From: an uncultured Pirellulaceae bacterium
GTDB lineage: Bacteria; Planctomycetota; Planctomycetia; Pirellulales; Pirellulaceae
NCBI GenBank assembly: GCA_938003615.1
Contig: CALKXO010000446.1
Location: 1 to 37,735 of the forward strand
Reading direction: 5' to 3'
DNA: 37,735 bases
Part shown: positions 9,201-18,709 of the stretch, one piece after another
Numbering within the stretch: position 1 is the stretch's first letter
Layout of the letters: the number at the start of each line of letters is the position of its first letter
Notes under the pieces: generated by a model
The model's input: only the letters and a program-made list of their open reading frames with translations
Database searches by the model: none
Told to the model about the DNA's origin: nothing
Made by a program: the position numbers and the translations under genes

Positions 9201-10258
9201 ACCCAAGATAACGCATCGTAGACCGACAGTTCTTCACCGCCGGATTCGATTGGCGAGATTCCTGTCAAAAGTTTGTACATCAACGCCCCTAGAGAATACA
9301 AGTCGCTGCGTGTATCGACGTCTTGGTTGTTTGATTCGGACTGTTCGGGGCTCATGTACTGAAGCGTGCCAACGATGTAGCCCAATTCAGTAAACGCCGT
9401 CGTATCGGAGAGCGCATTGCGGTCGAGTGTTTTGGCCAATCCGAAATCAATGACTTTTGGGACCGGCTGGCCATCGACTTCGCTAACCAAGATGTTTGAC
9501 AGTTTCAGGTCACGATGGATGATTCCTTTTTGATGAGCGTGTTGTACTGCATTGCAAATAGGAACGCACAATTCCATTCTTTGCTGAACCGAAAGCAAAT
9601 TTTCATCGCAGTAAGTATCCAGCCTCTGGCCATCGACCAACTCCATGACAAAAAAGGGAGCCCCGCTCTCGGTGGTGCCGGCATCGAAAATTTTTGCGAT
9701 GTTCTGGTGTTCCATCAGCGCGATCGTCTGACGCTCCGCCTCAAATCGCGCGATCGCTTTATTTGCCGCCGCATCTTCACGCACCAGTTTCAATGCAACG
9801 ATTCGTCTGACTGGTTCTTGTTGAGTTGCTCTCCAGACCGTTCCCATTCCACCGATGCCAATGGTTTCAATCAACTGGTATCTGCCAATGGAATCCCCCG
9901 GCGCAAAAGATTGGCTAACCTCGGAGTCTTCACGCGGTTGCCCCGATAGATTAGTCTGCGTTCCAGCGGTCGAGCCGAACGCTGGCAAGGCTGTTCTTGT
10001 CTCACCTAAATGCAACATTGCTGACCGAAGTGCTTTCAAGCCAAATTGGCGGTACACTTCGGGGGCCGGTCGTTCATGATTTTTCTGACGGTGATAGATG
10101 TCAATCCGAACAAGTCGACAAAGTAAATCTTCATCAATTGGGCCGGGATGCTCGCGCAGAAAACCGGCAACGCTGGGGCTTCTGCCGTCCTCCCACTGCT
10201 CATGGAATTTATCGCACAACAGGGCCTCTTCCTGTATTTGTGAGTCCGTGTCGCTCAT
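6287..10258 (-). CDS. Serine/threonine protein kinase with C-terminal WD40 repeat domain
   Basis: Kinase motifs IGIGGMGTVWRA, VALKLV, HRDLKLSNILV, DFGLAKTL, MSPEQ; a TM-like segment (GLVASIAVTTFLLLGGIIGTSYGLFW); many WD40 repeats (e.g. VKFWDV, VKLWDVKSW, IRIWNTS, VRLWNV); TPR-like C-terminus. Confidence 0.95.
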   Translation of the reverse strand: MSDTDSQIQEEALLCDKFHEQWEDGRSPSVAGFLREHPGPIDEDLLCRLVRIDIYHRQKNHERPAPEVYRQFGLKALRSAMLHLGETRTALPAFGSTAGTQTNLSGQPREDSEVSQSFAPGDSIGRYQLIETIGIGGMGTVWRATQQEPVRRIVALKLVREDAAANKAIARFEAERQTIALMEHQNIAKIFDAGTTESGAPFFVMELVDGQRLDTYCDENLLSVQQRMELCVPICNAVQHAHQKGIIHRDLKLSNILVSEVDGQPVPKVIDFGLAKTLDRNALSDTTAFTELGYIVGTLQYMSPEQSESNNQDVDTRSDLYSLGALMYKLLTGISPIESGGEELSVYDALSWVREKDPLSPGVWFKSESADRKRVQAAADALELTPEKAASAIAGDLDSIIMKALEKDRNDRYQAASELAADIQRFLNDESILARAPTPLNRARKFVKRNRGLVASIAVTTFLLLGGIIGTSYGLFWAIEERDRANAESLRARQETIRTKEAQKRLSQSEKKLSSRLAAIAKQSAWSQWRLGEVSSAWKTLKQLDETEEDWLTRYLMAEMSSSDQVLFGHAQQVMAIAVSSADKLVATGGNDDTVKFWDVQNGELIASHSTNESVTSVDFAPDGKTLAYADRSNRVVILDCRTQQRLVEFAPFKQDIASVKFGPDGNTLVAALLGKDSFRAIDDRDYANIEPPKIYILSIKDQSISQTLEGHSHEITALSMSSDGDTLASGDMSGRCCFWRMVEGKYTLEKSIKTHSLGTRGLAISHDGKQLATAGGDRTVKLWDVKSWENTKTFAGHKNVVHSVDFSPDGSQVVSASSDESAIVWNVTGNGKYTFRGHYRGLNAAVFSSDGKRILTASDDQTIRIWNTSTHSRLTHKAHEGTVWVIDDSPDGRLVASAGEDGFVVLTDAATGMPTNPKLAHPEAVLTLTFLGDGSLATGCADGNLRIWDVETRTLKHTVEAHGDYIWDVSVAPDGLSIVTAGEEHWAKQWDTSTWKLMQEFKGHQIGLASARFSPNGKYLLTASDDGTVRLWNVKSGKTLHVFTDHKDAVWRAVFSPDGRWIASSSFHGEIILWETASRKLVNKVKAHSSQTAGLTFSKDGSQLVSASDDGRIKFWDIESLLRQDNANAEIIVLSDRPNMQAVHVSFSSDGSKLLSGSIDNVTIRSAIGPRKQLPFLIEEASDLLSQAGIIMAQDIVKEKDLDKVLANARKCCRFFPSYESFTRLGQIQYLRDQLPEAIVSLEEAYRLQNIVYRHPDLAPTIEGYLALAYLKSGDIAASKKMQQLFEAKYNENEWNEDTSTRKLRNQLVKLCEELTISTTAK

Positions 10259-10709
10259 CGCATCAAGAGGTCGTTCTTTGAGGAATGGATAGATTCAGTT
10301 TTCTTTGATTTAACTCAAACTCTTTGGTAGAAACGGCTGCTTCCAAACGTTCGTTTTGCAGTCAATAGAAATGATGTGGCCCCGATGACAATGAAACGAA
10401 TGTGGCTTTGCACTAGTTCGTTCCGCGTCATCCATTGGGTAGTCGCTAAAGCTATGATATCACCTTTCCTTCCTCTGATCACGCAAATTTGGAGTGCGGC
10501 AAGGAAAAGAGAATGACTCCTTGCGAGTGTCTTTCTTAAAGCCAGTACGAAGTTGATTTTTGGAACCGCTTTCAATCTTGCGGGGTCAGCTAGAGTTGTC
10601 GGCGAGTTGAATCCACCAACTGGCCGCATAATACGGAATTATTCTTGACGTTACGCGTCACGGTGCGGTAACCTTCCTGTCTGGATTGAGAACCTCAGCA
10701 GGAGACGGG

Positions 10710-11741
10710 ATGAATGAGCACTATAAAAACAGGCGAGGATTAACGCTAGTAGAGTTGTTGGTGGTCATCGCTATCATTGGCATCCTAATTGGAATGTTGC
10801 TGCCGGCAGTGCAGGCGGTACGTGAGGCAGCGCGTCGTACTACTTGTGCCAATAATATTCGTCAACTTGCGTTGGCGTGTCACAACTATGAAAGTGCCAA
10901 CCGCAGGTTTCCCCCCGGGACGATTTATAATGAAATCGGCGCTGGCCCGTTCTACGATTCGAGCCGGGTCGATGGCTCTGGTGTCACAACGCTAGTGTTC
11001 CTGTTGCCGTTTTTGGAGCAGGAGAACCTAAATTCGTTTGTTACTGCGGATCGCTCGCTGAGGCAGGTCGGTGCAACATGGTGGGGCGAGATCAGCGGTA
11101 GCAGTTCTGGAGCGATCCGTGATTTCGAGGCGGCGCAATTCACAGTGCCCACTTTCCAATGCTCGTCCGCAGGAACCGATTCGATAACAGGAATCGCGGT
11201 CGATATGGCCGCGGACCTAGCCACTTTTTTGATCACTGATGCGGATGCTGCGATGGATTCTGGATACGCCTCCTATCTCGCATTGGGGACAACTTGCTAC
11301 GTCAGTAACAGTGGTTTCTCTAGCAACGACACGAGTGCTGGCGTATTTGAGTTTCGCGGCCCTTTCGGAGAACGAAGCAAAGAAACGTTCGCCAGTATCT
11401 CCGACGGATCGAGTAACACGGTGTGCTTCTCCGAAGTAAGGCCATTCACTTATGGTGCCGGCATTACGGAGCCTAATGACCGTATCGGATTCAGTTGGTT
11501 TGGGGCAAGTAATTTTCCGGCCGGCTGGGGTGTCAATCGACTCTATACAATTGATGATGGAGAAGGGGCAGAGTTTGTGGGTAAGCCGTACCCATCGTTT
11601 TCCTCTAACCATCCGGCAGGGGTGAACATGGCGCTTTGCGATGGATCCACTCAATTTGTGCACGAGAGCATCACCGACGAGGTGCGCGATGCACTTTGCG
11701 GGATCGCGGACGGTCAAGTGTTTGATAGGTCTTCTTTCTAA
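10710..11741 (+). CDS. DUF1559 domain-containing protein (type II secretion pseudopilin-like N-terminus)
   Basis: [70 protein letters not shown] plus a C-terminal [19 protein letters not shown] motif, both typical of planctomycete DUF1559 proteins. Confidence 0.95.
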   Translation: MNEHYKNRRGLTLVELLVVIAIIGILIGMLLPAVQAVREAARRTTCANNIRQLALACHNYESANRRFPPGTIYNEIGAGPFYDSSRVDGSGVTTLVFLLPFLEQENLNSFVTADRSLRQVGATWWGEISGSSSGAIRDFEAAQFTVPTFQCSSAGTDSITGIAVDMAADLATFLITDADAAMDSGYASYLALGTTCYVSNSGFSSNDTSAGVFEFRGPFGERSKETFASISDGSSNTVCFSEVRPFTYGAGITEPNDRIGFSWFGASNFPAGWGVNRLYTIDDGEGAEFVGKPYPSFSSNHPAGVNMALCDGSTQFVHESITDEVRDALCGIADGQVFDRSSF

Positions 11742-11766
11742 CGGTTTAGCTTCCGGCTTCGTCTCT

Positions 11767-12012
11767 GTGCGTACTATTGTCCATGTTTTCTTTTTTGCCG
11801 CGCTGATTCAGGTTATTGCCCTGAGTGGTTGCGGTCCGGTATCGTCATCCGATGAGGCGATTGCTCCAGCCTCGTTCGCCCCGCCGCCGACCAAAAAACG
11901 CCGTAAGGCCCAACCGGCTTCGAAAAAAGCGCTACACATGGAGCGCATCGAAACGGCGACGCAGGTTGCTTGCCTAGGACAGCAACATTCTCAATTGAAT
12001 TCAATCAATTAA
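11767..12012 (+). CDS. Small putative lipoprotein (GTG start)
   Basis: From GTG 11767: VRTIVHVFFFAALIQVIALSGCGPVSSSDEA..., with lipobox LSGC; directly downstream of the DUF1559 gene. The ORF-track start at 11641 overlaps DUF1559 and is unlikely. Confidence 0.5.
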   Translation: MRTIVHVFFFAALIQVIALSGCGPVSSSDEAIAPASFAPPPTKKRRKAQPASKKALHMERIETATQVACLGQQHSQLNSIN

Positions 12013-12027
12013 AGCGAATTGCATTAC

Positions 12028-12714
12028 CTAAAACGGTCGCCAGTGCTCAATCGCAGGCATTAGCGTTTCGTGACCGCGACTGTCCTTAAGTGCCAAAACG
12101 ACGTCGGCTGATACAGAAATCCGCGGTTGATCGGTCATGTTGGGGGCAGTCGAATGCAGTGTCTTGGAAGGAAAGATGAGGATCTCGTCCTCGGCCGTTT
12201 CCACGTACTTTCGATTCATCGTTCGGTCGCCGGGCGTTTTTAGAATCCCCAAGCTTTCCTTGGCGGTCGTGAACAACTCTGGAGCCAGCTCGTTGGGATG
12301 ATTGGCAACACTGAAATAGATCCCGCCGCCATCAGTAGGTTTCTGTAAGTAATAGGCAAAACTAAGATGCGACTGAACGTGAGCGTGTTCGAAAATCCGT
12401 TGCCCCTCGCGGCTGACGGTCGCCCATGAACGCTGGAAGTACAACTGGAGTCTTTGGTCATCGAGCCCTAGAGCCTTCAGGTAATCACGTACTGCCGAGC
12501 CAATGACATCGAACAGCGGTTCAAAGGCAGTTTCGTGAAACAAAAATTCATGCCCCGCAGTATCACCTAACCAAGCCGATTCCTGATCGGCCCCCGTGGG
12601 CGTGCGTGCTTCGTTTTCCAGAATGATGCTCGTCAGCGATTCGCGCAGCGCAGGAGTAACTCCTAGCTTTTTTCGGTAGACGCTCAAACAAAACAGATCA
12701 ATAAATTTGCTCAT
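12028..12714 (-). CDS. Putative 2OG-Fe(II) oxygenase (TIGR02466-like family)
   Basis: IFEHAHVQSHLSFAYYLQKPTDGGGIYF and IFPSKTLHSTAPNMTDQPRISVSADV resemble the HxH / H...R core of this oxygenase family. Confidence 0.7.
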   Translation of the reverse strand: MSKFIDLFCLSVYRKKLGVTPALRESLTSIILENEARTPTGADQESAWLGDTAGHEFLFHETAFEPLFDVIGSAVRDYLKALGLDDQRLQLYFQRSWATVSREGQRIFEHAHVQSHLSFAYYLQKPTDGGGIYFSVANHPNELAPELFTTAKESLGILKTPGDRTMNRKYVETAEDEILIFPSKTLHSTAPNMTDQPRISVSADVVLALKDSRGHETLMPAIEHWRPF

Positions 12715-12853
12715 TCCCTATTCTTAATCAAAGCCCGTTCGATAGCCAGTGACCCTGTCTCGCCCTATCCCGATACGGGAGCGATGCGGCACAAAATGAT
12801 GGTATAATTCTTCGACATTGGCAGCCCTTTCCGCGCGACAAGTTCAACGAACG

Positions 12854-13642
12854 ATGCTCAATTCATTCTCAAAATGGTTTTCGGGAGATAAAAAGGACGC
12901 TCCCAAGCGAAGCTGTTGTTTTCACTTTGGACGCTGCGGAAGCACGTTGTTGGGTGACTTGTTGAACGCCCGAGCCGAAATTGACTGGCAAGGAGAGTTG
13001 CTCCATGGGCTGCACGAAAAATCTGTACACGTCGCTGGTGTCAACGATCCATTGGAACTGATTACCCAACCGATGCAGCGGTCGAAACAGCCTATCTTTG
13101 GATTCGAAGCTAAATTTCAACACTTGGACGACAATGGGCTGAACATGCCGTTGGGAGCTTTCATTGACACGCTGATTTCGTTTGGTTTCGAAAAATTTAT
13201 TATTCTCAAACGGCAGAACTATTTGCGACAAGCTATTTTAGTGGCACGAGGACAAGCCTCAGGGCAGTGGCACCAGAAGAAGGGTGAGCCCGTGATCGCA
13301 AACAACGCGGTACGTTTGGATGTGGATGCCGTCAGTCTTGGGGGAAAGGACCGGGAGATAACCGAGACCTTCAAGTTTTTGGACGACACCTATCTGCTGA
13401 CGACGGAGTGCTTCACGGAACGCATTGTGGATGTGTTGAGCCCGGGGTACGAGCAGGATCTAGAGATCCAACCGCAAGTTGGTTTCGATAAAGCGTGTTT
13501 ACACCTTGGTTTAAATTCGACGTTGGGCCAAGTCTCTTATGAGAAAATTGGCGGCCAGTCGCTGAAGAGGATGCTGCTCAACTACAAGGAGGTCGAAGAA
13601 CGACTCCACAAAACCCCGTGGCAGTGGATGTTGGAAAACTGA
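12854..13642 (+). CDS. Sulfotransferase-like protein
   Basis: N-terminal PAPS-binding-like motif FHFGRCGSTLLGDLLNARAEIDWQGELLH and a downstream FIILKRQNYLRQAILVARG segment typical of sulfotransferases. Confidence 0.65.
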   Translation: MLNSFSKWFSGDKKDAPKRSCCFHFGRCGSTLLGDLLNARAEIDWQGELLHGLHEKSVHVAGVNDPLELITQPMQRSKQPIFGFEAKFQHLDDNGLNMPLGAFIDTLISFGFEKFIILKRQNYLRQAILVARGQASGQWHQKKGEPVIANNAVRLDVDAVSLGGKDREITETFKFLDDTYLLTTECFTERIVDVLSPGYEQDLEIQPQVGFDKACLHLGLNSTLGQVSYEKIGGQSLKRMLLNYKEVEERLHKTPWQWMLEN

Positions 13643-13667
13643 AGCTTGGCCGGTTGAAATTCAACCA

Positions 13668-14699
13668 TTATTCATCAGCGACGTCGAACAGGGCATCGAC
13701 ATAAGTTTGGACTTCAAAGGCTGCGAAGTCCTCTGGCGTTTCACCAAGGCCAACAAATTTCACTGGCAGTCCAAACTCTTCTCGAATGGGAATTGCCACG
13801 CCGCCCTTGGCTGACCCGTCCAGTTTCGCGAGTACGATTCCGGTACAACCGGCGGTATCGGAGAATCCACGGGCTTGCGAAATTGCGTTTTGGCCGGCGG
13901 TTGAGTCGAGTACCAATAGCACCTCATGGGGGGCGTCGGGCAGAACTTTTGCCATGACACGGCGAATTCTCCCCAACTCTTCCATCAGATTGGATTGCGT
14001 TTGCAGTCGTCCGGCGGTGTCGACGATGCAAACATCAGCATTGCTTTTCACGGCCGTATCGACCGCCTTATAGGCGACGCTTGCAGGATCGCTGCCTTGG
14101 CGGCCAGTGACGATTTCAGCTCCCATGCGTTCGGACCAGACCGTCAACTGTTCCACCGCAGCGGCGCGAAAGGTGTCGCCGGCCCCCAGAACAACAGACT
14201 TGCCTTGATTTTTAAACCGGTTGACCAGTTTCGCAATCGACGTGGTTTTGCCCGCTCCGTTCACACCAACGACCATGATCACGGTGGGGCCTTCGGCAGC
14301 CATGATGATTTCGGCCGACTCTTGTTGCATGATCTCGGAAATGGTTTCCTTGGCCGTTTCAATCACTTCTGCCATCTTCACGACGCGCGCCCGATATTTC
14401 TTGGCGATTGAATCACGGATCTTGCCTGCCGGTCCGTTCCCCATGTCCGTCTTGATCAGGTGGGCAAACAGCTCCTCAAGAAACTGGTCGTCAACCAACC
14501 TCCCGTCGTCCTTGACCAGATCGCGGATGTCCGTATTGAGGACACGTACCGTTTTCTTGAGCGCTTGCTTAATGCCACCGAAGAAGCCGGACTGCTTTTC
14601 AGCTTTTGTGCCGTCGGGTTGCTTGTCGGCTGAGTCCGCATTGGTGTTCGAGTCCTCGTGGGGTTTGTCAGATTTACCAAATGGATTCCAGCGTGCCAT
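13668..14699 (-). CDS. ftsY: Signal recognition particle receptor FtsY
   Basis: VVGVNGAGKTTSIAKLV, GDTFRAAAVEQL, DTAGRLQTQSNLMEEL, LAKLDGSAKGG, VKFVGLGE motifs. Met at 14699 (MARWNPFGK) is the likely start. Confidence 0.96.
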   Translation of the reverse strand: MARWNPFGKSDKPHEDSNTNADSADKQPDGTKAEKQSGFFGGIKQALKKTVRVLNTDIRDLVKDDGRLVDDQFLEELFAHLIKTDMGNGPAGKIRDSIAKKYRARVVKMAEVIETAKETISEIMQQESAEIIMAAEGPTVIMVVGVNGAGKTTSIAKLVNRFKNQGKSVVLGAGDTFRAAAVEQLTVWSERMGAEIVTGRQGSDPASVAYKAVDTAVKSNADVCIVDTAGRLQTQSNLMEELGRIRRVMAKVLPDAPHEVLLVLDSTAGQNAISQARGFSDTAGCTGIVLAKLDGSAKGGVAIPIREEFGLPVKFVGLGETPEDFAAFEVQTYVDALFDVADE

Positions 14700-14773
14700 G
14701 GGATTTGTCGTCAGCGAGGAAAAGGGCAGGGTGATAGTGATATTAATAGTGTTTGTGTCGGTGGACATCGATC

Positions 14774-15193
14774 CTAGGCAGGGGCGCTGTCACTTTTTCG
14801 TTTCATCAGTCGGTCTAGGACTCCGTTGACAAATTGGGAAGACTGGTCGGTGCCGTAGCGCCGCGCCAGTTCGATCGCTTCATTGATTGCTACCCGATCT
14901 GGAGTTTCGCCGAACAGAATTTCATAGGCTCCCAAACGAAGTACATTGCGGTCGGTGGCCGCCATACGCCCCAGTCGCCAGTTGGCTGCAATGGAGGCGA
15001 GTTTCTCGTCGATCTGGTCGCGGTACTTTGTTACTCCCTCAATCAGATCATTGGCGAATGCGATCAGTTTGGGATCCTCATTCAATCGCGCGTTGATGAA
15101 TCGGGTTTTGATTTCTGCAGGCTGCGTTGGGTTCAAGTCGTCTTGATAGAGGACTTGTAAAACAATCGCGCGAGCTCGACGACGACGTGACAT
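14774..15193 (-). CDS. nusB: Transcription antitermination factor NusB
   Basis: SRRRRARAIVLQVLYQDD...DRNVLRLGAYEILFGETPDRVAINEAIELARRYGTDQSSQFVNGVLDRL is NusB-like; located between ftsY and ribH. Confidence 0.93.
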   Translation of the reverse strand: MSRRRRARAIVLQVLYQDDLNPTQPAEIKTRFINARLNEDPKLIAFANDLIEGVTKYRDQIDEKLASIAANWRLGRMAATDRNVLRLGAYEILFGETPDRVAINEAIELARRYGTDQSSQFVNGVLDRLMKRKSDSAPA

Positions 15194-15246
15194 AAAGGAG
15201 ACTACGGGAACAAGGTTGGGAAACTAGCGTCAGTTTAGCTAATTGC

Positions 15247-15356
15247 GGGCTAAACGAGAATTGGGGGGCATCGGTCGTTGTGAGGATGCGAAAGATTCGT
15301 GGCGAGGTTGCTGGTCTTGGGCTAAACGAGAATTGGGGGACATCGGTCGTTGTGAG
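15247..15356. repeat. Two copies of a 38-bp direct repeat, period 72 bp
   Basis: gggctaaacgagaattgggg(g/a)... copies at 15247-15284 and 15319-15356, differing at one base (gggggg c versus ggggga c). Confidence 0.9.
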
Positions 15357-15504
15357 AGAGTCGCAGCGAACTTTGGCATTGGCATCGGAGAGCTCTTTCA
15401 GAGCTGAGTTGACATGAAATGGAATTCGCCAGAACTTCTGATCCGCTGAGGATTTTCGGCGAAATCTGCCACGCTTCACTGATCATTTTGGTTTGGACAA
15501 CCCA

Positions 15505-16068
15505 CTATATTTTTTCAATTTCCTCGAATAACTGGAGCATCTGAACGACGGCCTCGGTGGATTCGATTCCCTTATTGCCGACACTTCCGCCGGACCGGTC
15601 CAACGCCTGTTGAAGTGTGTTGCAGGTTAGGACACCAAAGCCAATTGGCACATCGTGCTCCAGACTGATTTGACCGATGCTGTTGCTGATGACATTATTG
15701 ATGTGATGGTCGTGGGTCGTCTCGCCTTTGATCACGCACCCCAAGCAGACGATCGCATCAAACTTTCTTGCTTTTACTAACCGCAGCGCTGCGTGCGGGA
15801 GTTCCCACGAACCGGGAACCCAGAAGATCGAAATGTTCTCTTCCGGCACGCGGTTACGTAGCAATGTCTCGACAGCACCATCTTTCATGTTGCCTGTGAT
15901 GTTGTCGTAATACTGCGACACGACAATCGCGAACTTTCTATTTTCGACGGACGCCGATTCGCCAGAGTAGTTTTTCAACACTGTTTCAGACCGTTTAAAA
16001 CACCATGCCGCACGGAGCATCCAAACTTGATTGGAGTCCACACTTGAATAAAAAATGCTCCAGTGCAT
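15505..16068 (-). CDS. ribH: 6,7-dimethyl-8-ribityllumazine synthase (N-terminal start uncertain)
   Basis: VVSQYYDNITGNMKDGA, WVPGSWELPHAA, GCVIKGETTHDHHINNVISNSI, VPIGFGVLTCNTLQQALDRSGG, NKGIESTEAVVQM. Conserved part begins near ENRKFAIVV, so the first ~40 residues may not be coding. Confidence 0.93.
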   Translation of the reverse strand: MHWSIFYSSVDSNQVWMLRAAWCFKRSETVLKNYSGESASVENRKFAIVVSQYYDNITGNMKDGAVETLLRNRVPEENISIFWVPGSWELPHAALRLVKARKFDAIVCLGCVIKGETTHDHHINNVISNSIGQISLEHDVPIGFGVLTCNTLQQALDRSGGSVGNKGIESTEAVVQMLQLFEEIEKI

Positions 16069-16111
16069 TACACCGAAGCGTTAAGTTTTTCGCTTTTCTG
16101 CAAATGCGGAC

Positions 16112-17587
16112 TTATTCCGAATCAGGTCGGATCTGCATTAGGAATTCAGCGTTGGTTTTCGCTTTCTTCAGACGAGTGGTAAGCATGTCCATGGAATCGG
16201 AGGGGCTCATGCTGACCAGCATGCGTCGCACCTGACAGATGCGCTCGTACTCGTCTTCTTCGAAGAGCTTTTCCTCTCGCCGTGTCCCGGAGGCTGCAAT
16301 GTCGATCGCTGGCCAGATGCGCCGCTCGACGAGTGACCGTCCCAGTACAATCTCTAGATTACCGGTGCCTTTGAATTCTTCAAAAATCACATCGTCCATA
16401 CGGCTGCCAGTATCGATCAACGCCGTTGCCATGATGGTTAAAGAGCCACCCTCTTCAATCTTTCTAGCCGAGCCGAAAAAGGACTTAGGCTTTTGCATGG
16501 CGTTGGCATCGAGACCACCGGAGAGGGTTTTCCCAGATTGCGGACACTCCGAATTCCAAGCGCGGCCTAGTCGGGTGATGGAGTCTAGGAAGATCACGAC
16601 ATCAGTGCCGCATTCCACCATTCGTTTGGCTTTTTCCAACACCATTTCAGTTACCTGAATATGGCGAGAGGCGGGTTCATCAAAGGTTGAGCTGATTACT
16701 TCACAGCGCTCGCCTCTGACTTCTCTTTCCATGTCGGTGACTTCTTCGGGACGTTCGTCGATCAGCAGCATGATGACGTAGGCGTTGGGATAGTTTTTCA
16801 ATGTCGCCCTAGCCATCCGTTGCATCAAAACCGTTTTGCCGGTGCGTGGTGGGGCAACGATCAGCCCGCGTTGACCGAATCCGATCGGCGTCATCATGTC
16901 GATGACGCGTGTCGAAAGATCTTTCGGATCGTGCTCCATCACGATTCGTTCGTTGGGATGTAGTGGCGTCAAATCGTCAAAATCAACCCGTCGCGAGTTG
17001 TTGTCAGGTGACGTTTCATTGATGGTTTCGACTCGCAAAAGTGCGAAATAGCGTTCGTTCTCTTTCGGCGGTCGAATCTGCCCGCGCACCACGGCTCCGT
17101 TTCGCAAATTGAATTTGCGAATCTGGCTGGGCGAAACATAAATGTCATCCGGGCAGCTCAAATAGTGGTAGTCAGGGCTGCGGAGGAAGCCAAAACCATC
17201 GGGCAAAATTTGCAGTGTCCCCTCACCAAACATGATGCCTTGAGTTTTGATTTTGCCTTTAAGTATTTCGGCAATCAGCTCTCGTTTGTCACGTTCCCCA
17301 GCGACGATGTCTTGCTCGGCCGCGTAGTCCTGTAGCGATTCGAGTGACATCTTCTGCAAGGCAGTCACATTGATTTGCTTTTCAGCATCTTCGTCTGGGG
17401 TGACATTGGAATTGGGAGCCTTGTCTTCGCGCGAAATTTTTTCGGCAAGCGAAAGTGGTTCGCCTCCGGATTCAATTTCTTTTAGCCGTTGGCTGACATC
17501 GGGATCAAGATCAACCTCTCGTGTGCGCCGCCGCTCGTTATTAGAGCGTTGACCACCGCGCCCTCTGGAATCTCTCTGGTAGGCCAT
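16112..17587 (-). CDS. rho: Transcription termination factor Rho
   Basis: [76 protein letters not shown]. Confidence 0.97.
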   Translation of the reverse strand: MAYQRDSRGRGGQRSNNERRRTREVDLDPDVSQRLKEIESGGEPLSLAEKISREDKAPNSNVTPDEDAEKQINVTALQKMSLESLQDYAAEQDIVAGERDKRELIAEILKGKIKTQGIMFGEGTLQILPDGFGFLRSPDYHYLSCPDDIYVSPSQIRKFNLRNGAVVRGQIRPPKENERYFALLRVETINETSPDNNSRRVDFDDLTPLHPNERIVMEHDPKDLSTRVIDMMTPIGFGQRGLIVAPPRTGKTVLMQRMARATLKNYPNAYVIMLLIDERPEEVTDMEREVRGERCEVISSTFDEPASRHIQVTEMVLEKAKRMVECGTDVVIFLDSITRLGRAWNSECPQSGKTLSGGLDANAMQKPKSFFGSARKIEEGGSLTIMATALIDTGSRMDDVIFEEFKGTGNLEIVLGRSLVERRIWPAIDIAASGTRREEKLFEEDEYERICQVRRMLVSMSPSDSMDMLTTRLKKAKTNAEFLMQIRPDSE

Positions 17588-17663
17588 CTCTTGCGTATCT
17601 CCATTGCACCGGGCAGTATTAAGGTGGGTAAAGCCGGATTTGTTATTTGGACTTCCTTCTTCG

Positions 17664-18272
17664 TCAAGTAGGAAGTTTCCATTGTCTCCAAAGCTGTCTG
17701 ATCTGTTGCTTCAATTCGTCTACTGAACCAGAGTTGGTTACCAAGTCTGTCGAACGTTTTCGTTTCTGTTCTAAAGGTATTTGATAACTCTCCCGTCGTT
17801 CCAACTCCATCTCCGCCCATCCTCGTTCCTTAGCCCGTTGTTTTCGCGTGGTCAAATCAGCGTCGATAAAAACGATTTGATCACAAAAGCGATCCCAGTT
17901 CGCTTTGAACATAACGGGCGCATCTAAAACAACTGCTGGGAAATTTCCAAACGATCTGAATTGCTCCAGCCGTTTTTGGATTAATTTGCCAATTTCTGGA
18001 TGAGTCAGTTGCTCGAGATACTTAAGGTCCTCGGATGGTGAGTTACAGCCTAGGGGGAAAACAATCTTCGCCAATTCACGGCGATCGACTTTCCCATTAG
18101 CAATAAATCCCCCTCCCCATTTTTGAACGATTTTGCCAACTACTGAGGGCATGCAGAGTACTTCATGTCCAATCTTGTCAGCGTCGATAACAACGCAACC
18201 AAGATCTTCGAAGCACTTAGCAACCAAGCTTTTGCCGCAGGCAATACCGCCAGCCAATCCGATCACGATCAT
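17664..18272 (-). CDS. coaE: Dephospho-CoA kinase
   Basis: [39 protein letters not shown] and [26 protein letters not shown]. Confidence 0.93.
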   Translation of the reverse strand: MIVIGLAGGIACGKSLVAKCFEDLGCVVIDADKIGHEVLCMPSVVGKIVQKWGGGFIANGKVDRRELAKIVFPLGCNSPSEDLKYLEQLTHPEIGKLIQKRLEQFRSFGNFPAVVLDAPVMFKANWDRFCDQIVFIDADLTTRKQRAKERGWAEMELERRESYQIPLEQKRKRSTDLVTNSGSVDELKQQIRQLWRQWKLPT

Positions 18273-18406
18273 GATCTTGGCTGGTGTAGACGTCCTGCTA
18301 GTAGGGGGCCTACTTCATCTGACTCACCGGAGTCAAACTTCATTAGGATCTTTCATGAGGGGAGGAGAATACTTTGTTGGGACAAGCTCAGGTCCGAATT
18401 GAATAT

Positions 18407-18709
18407 TCAAAACCAGCAGCACCGTCGTCTCAGAGCCCAGAATAGCCATTTTGTCCCAAAAATACTACTCAAACTGAGCGGAATCTGATAATTCGGTGAC
18501 AAACGACCTGCGGCGTAATGATACAACCCATGGCGAAAGGATAGATACGCCCATGGCGAAAGGGCATCCGTAGACAGCCAGCTATGGTCTCTGCCTCGGT
18601 CTTTCTCACCAAACAATGCTTTTGCGAGGTTTAAACGCGCTAGATTCCCAAATGAAACGCGATAAACTTCTATTTTGCCCAACAGCGCAGCTTCAAAACT
18701 ATCGCTCAA
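18407..18709 (-). CDS. Hypothetical small ORF overlapping the upstream gene by ATGA
   Basis: Start codon overlaps the stop of the O-antigen ligase gene (ATGA at 18706-18709); 100 aa, no recognised family, includes a short repeated DNA element. Confidence 0.25.
   Translation of the reverse strand: MSDSFEAALLGKIEVYRVSFGNLARLNLAKALFGEKDRGRDHSWLSTDALSPWAYLSFRHGLYHYAAGRLSPNYQIPLSLSSIFGTKWLFWALRRRCCWF

Noticed and set aside
10315-10629. 104-aa minus-strand ORF between the kinase and DUF1559 genes
   Set aside because: No recognisable family or convincing start context; the gap more likely holds the divergent promoters.
11217-11717. 166-aa minus-strand ORF
   Set aside because: Antisense to the DUF1559 gene, which has diagnostic N- and C-terminal motifs.
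11994-12005. Perfect 12-bp palindrome attgaattcaat
   Set aside because: AT-rich and short; easily by chance and at the end of a small ORF.
13926-14829. Plus-strand ORFs 13926-14411 and 14221-14829
   Set aside because: Antisense to ftsY, whose motifs are unambiguous on the minus strand.
15078-15479. 133-aa minus-strand ORF with an internal peptide repeat (TTTDxPQFSFSP)
   Set aside because: Overlaps nusB out of frame; the peptide repeat is only the translation of the 38-bp DNA direct repeat.
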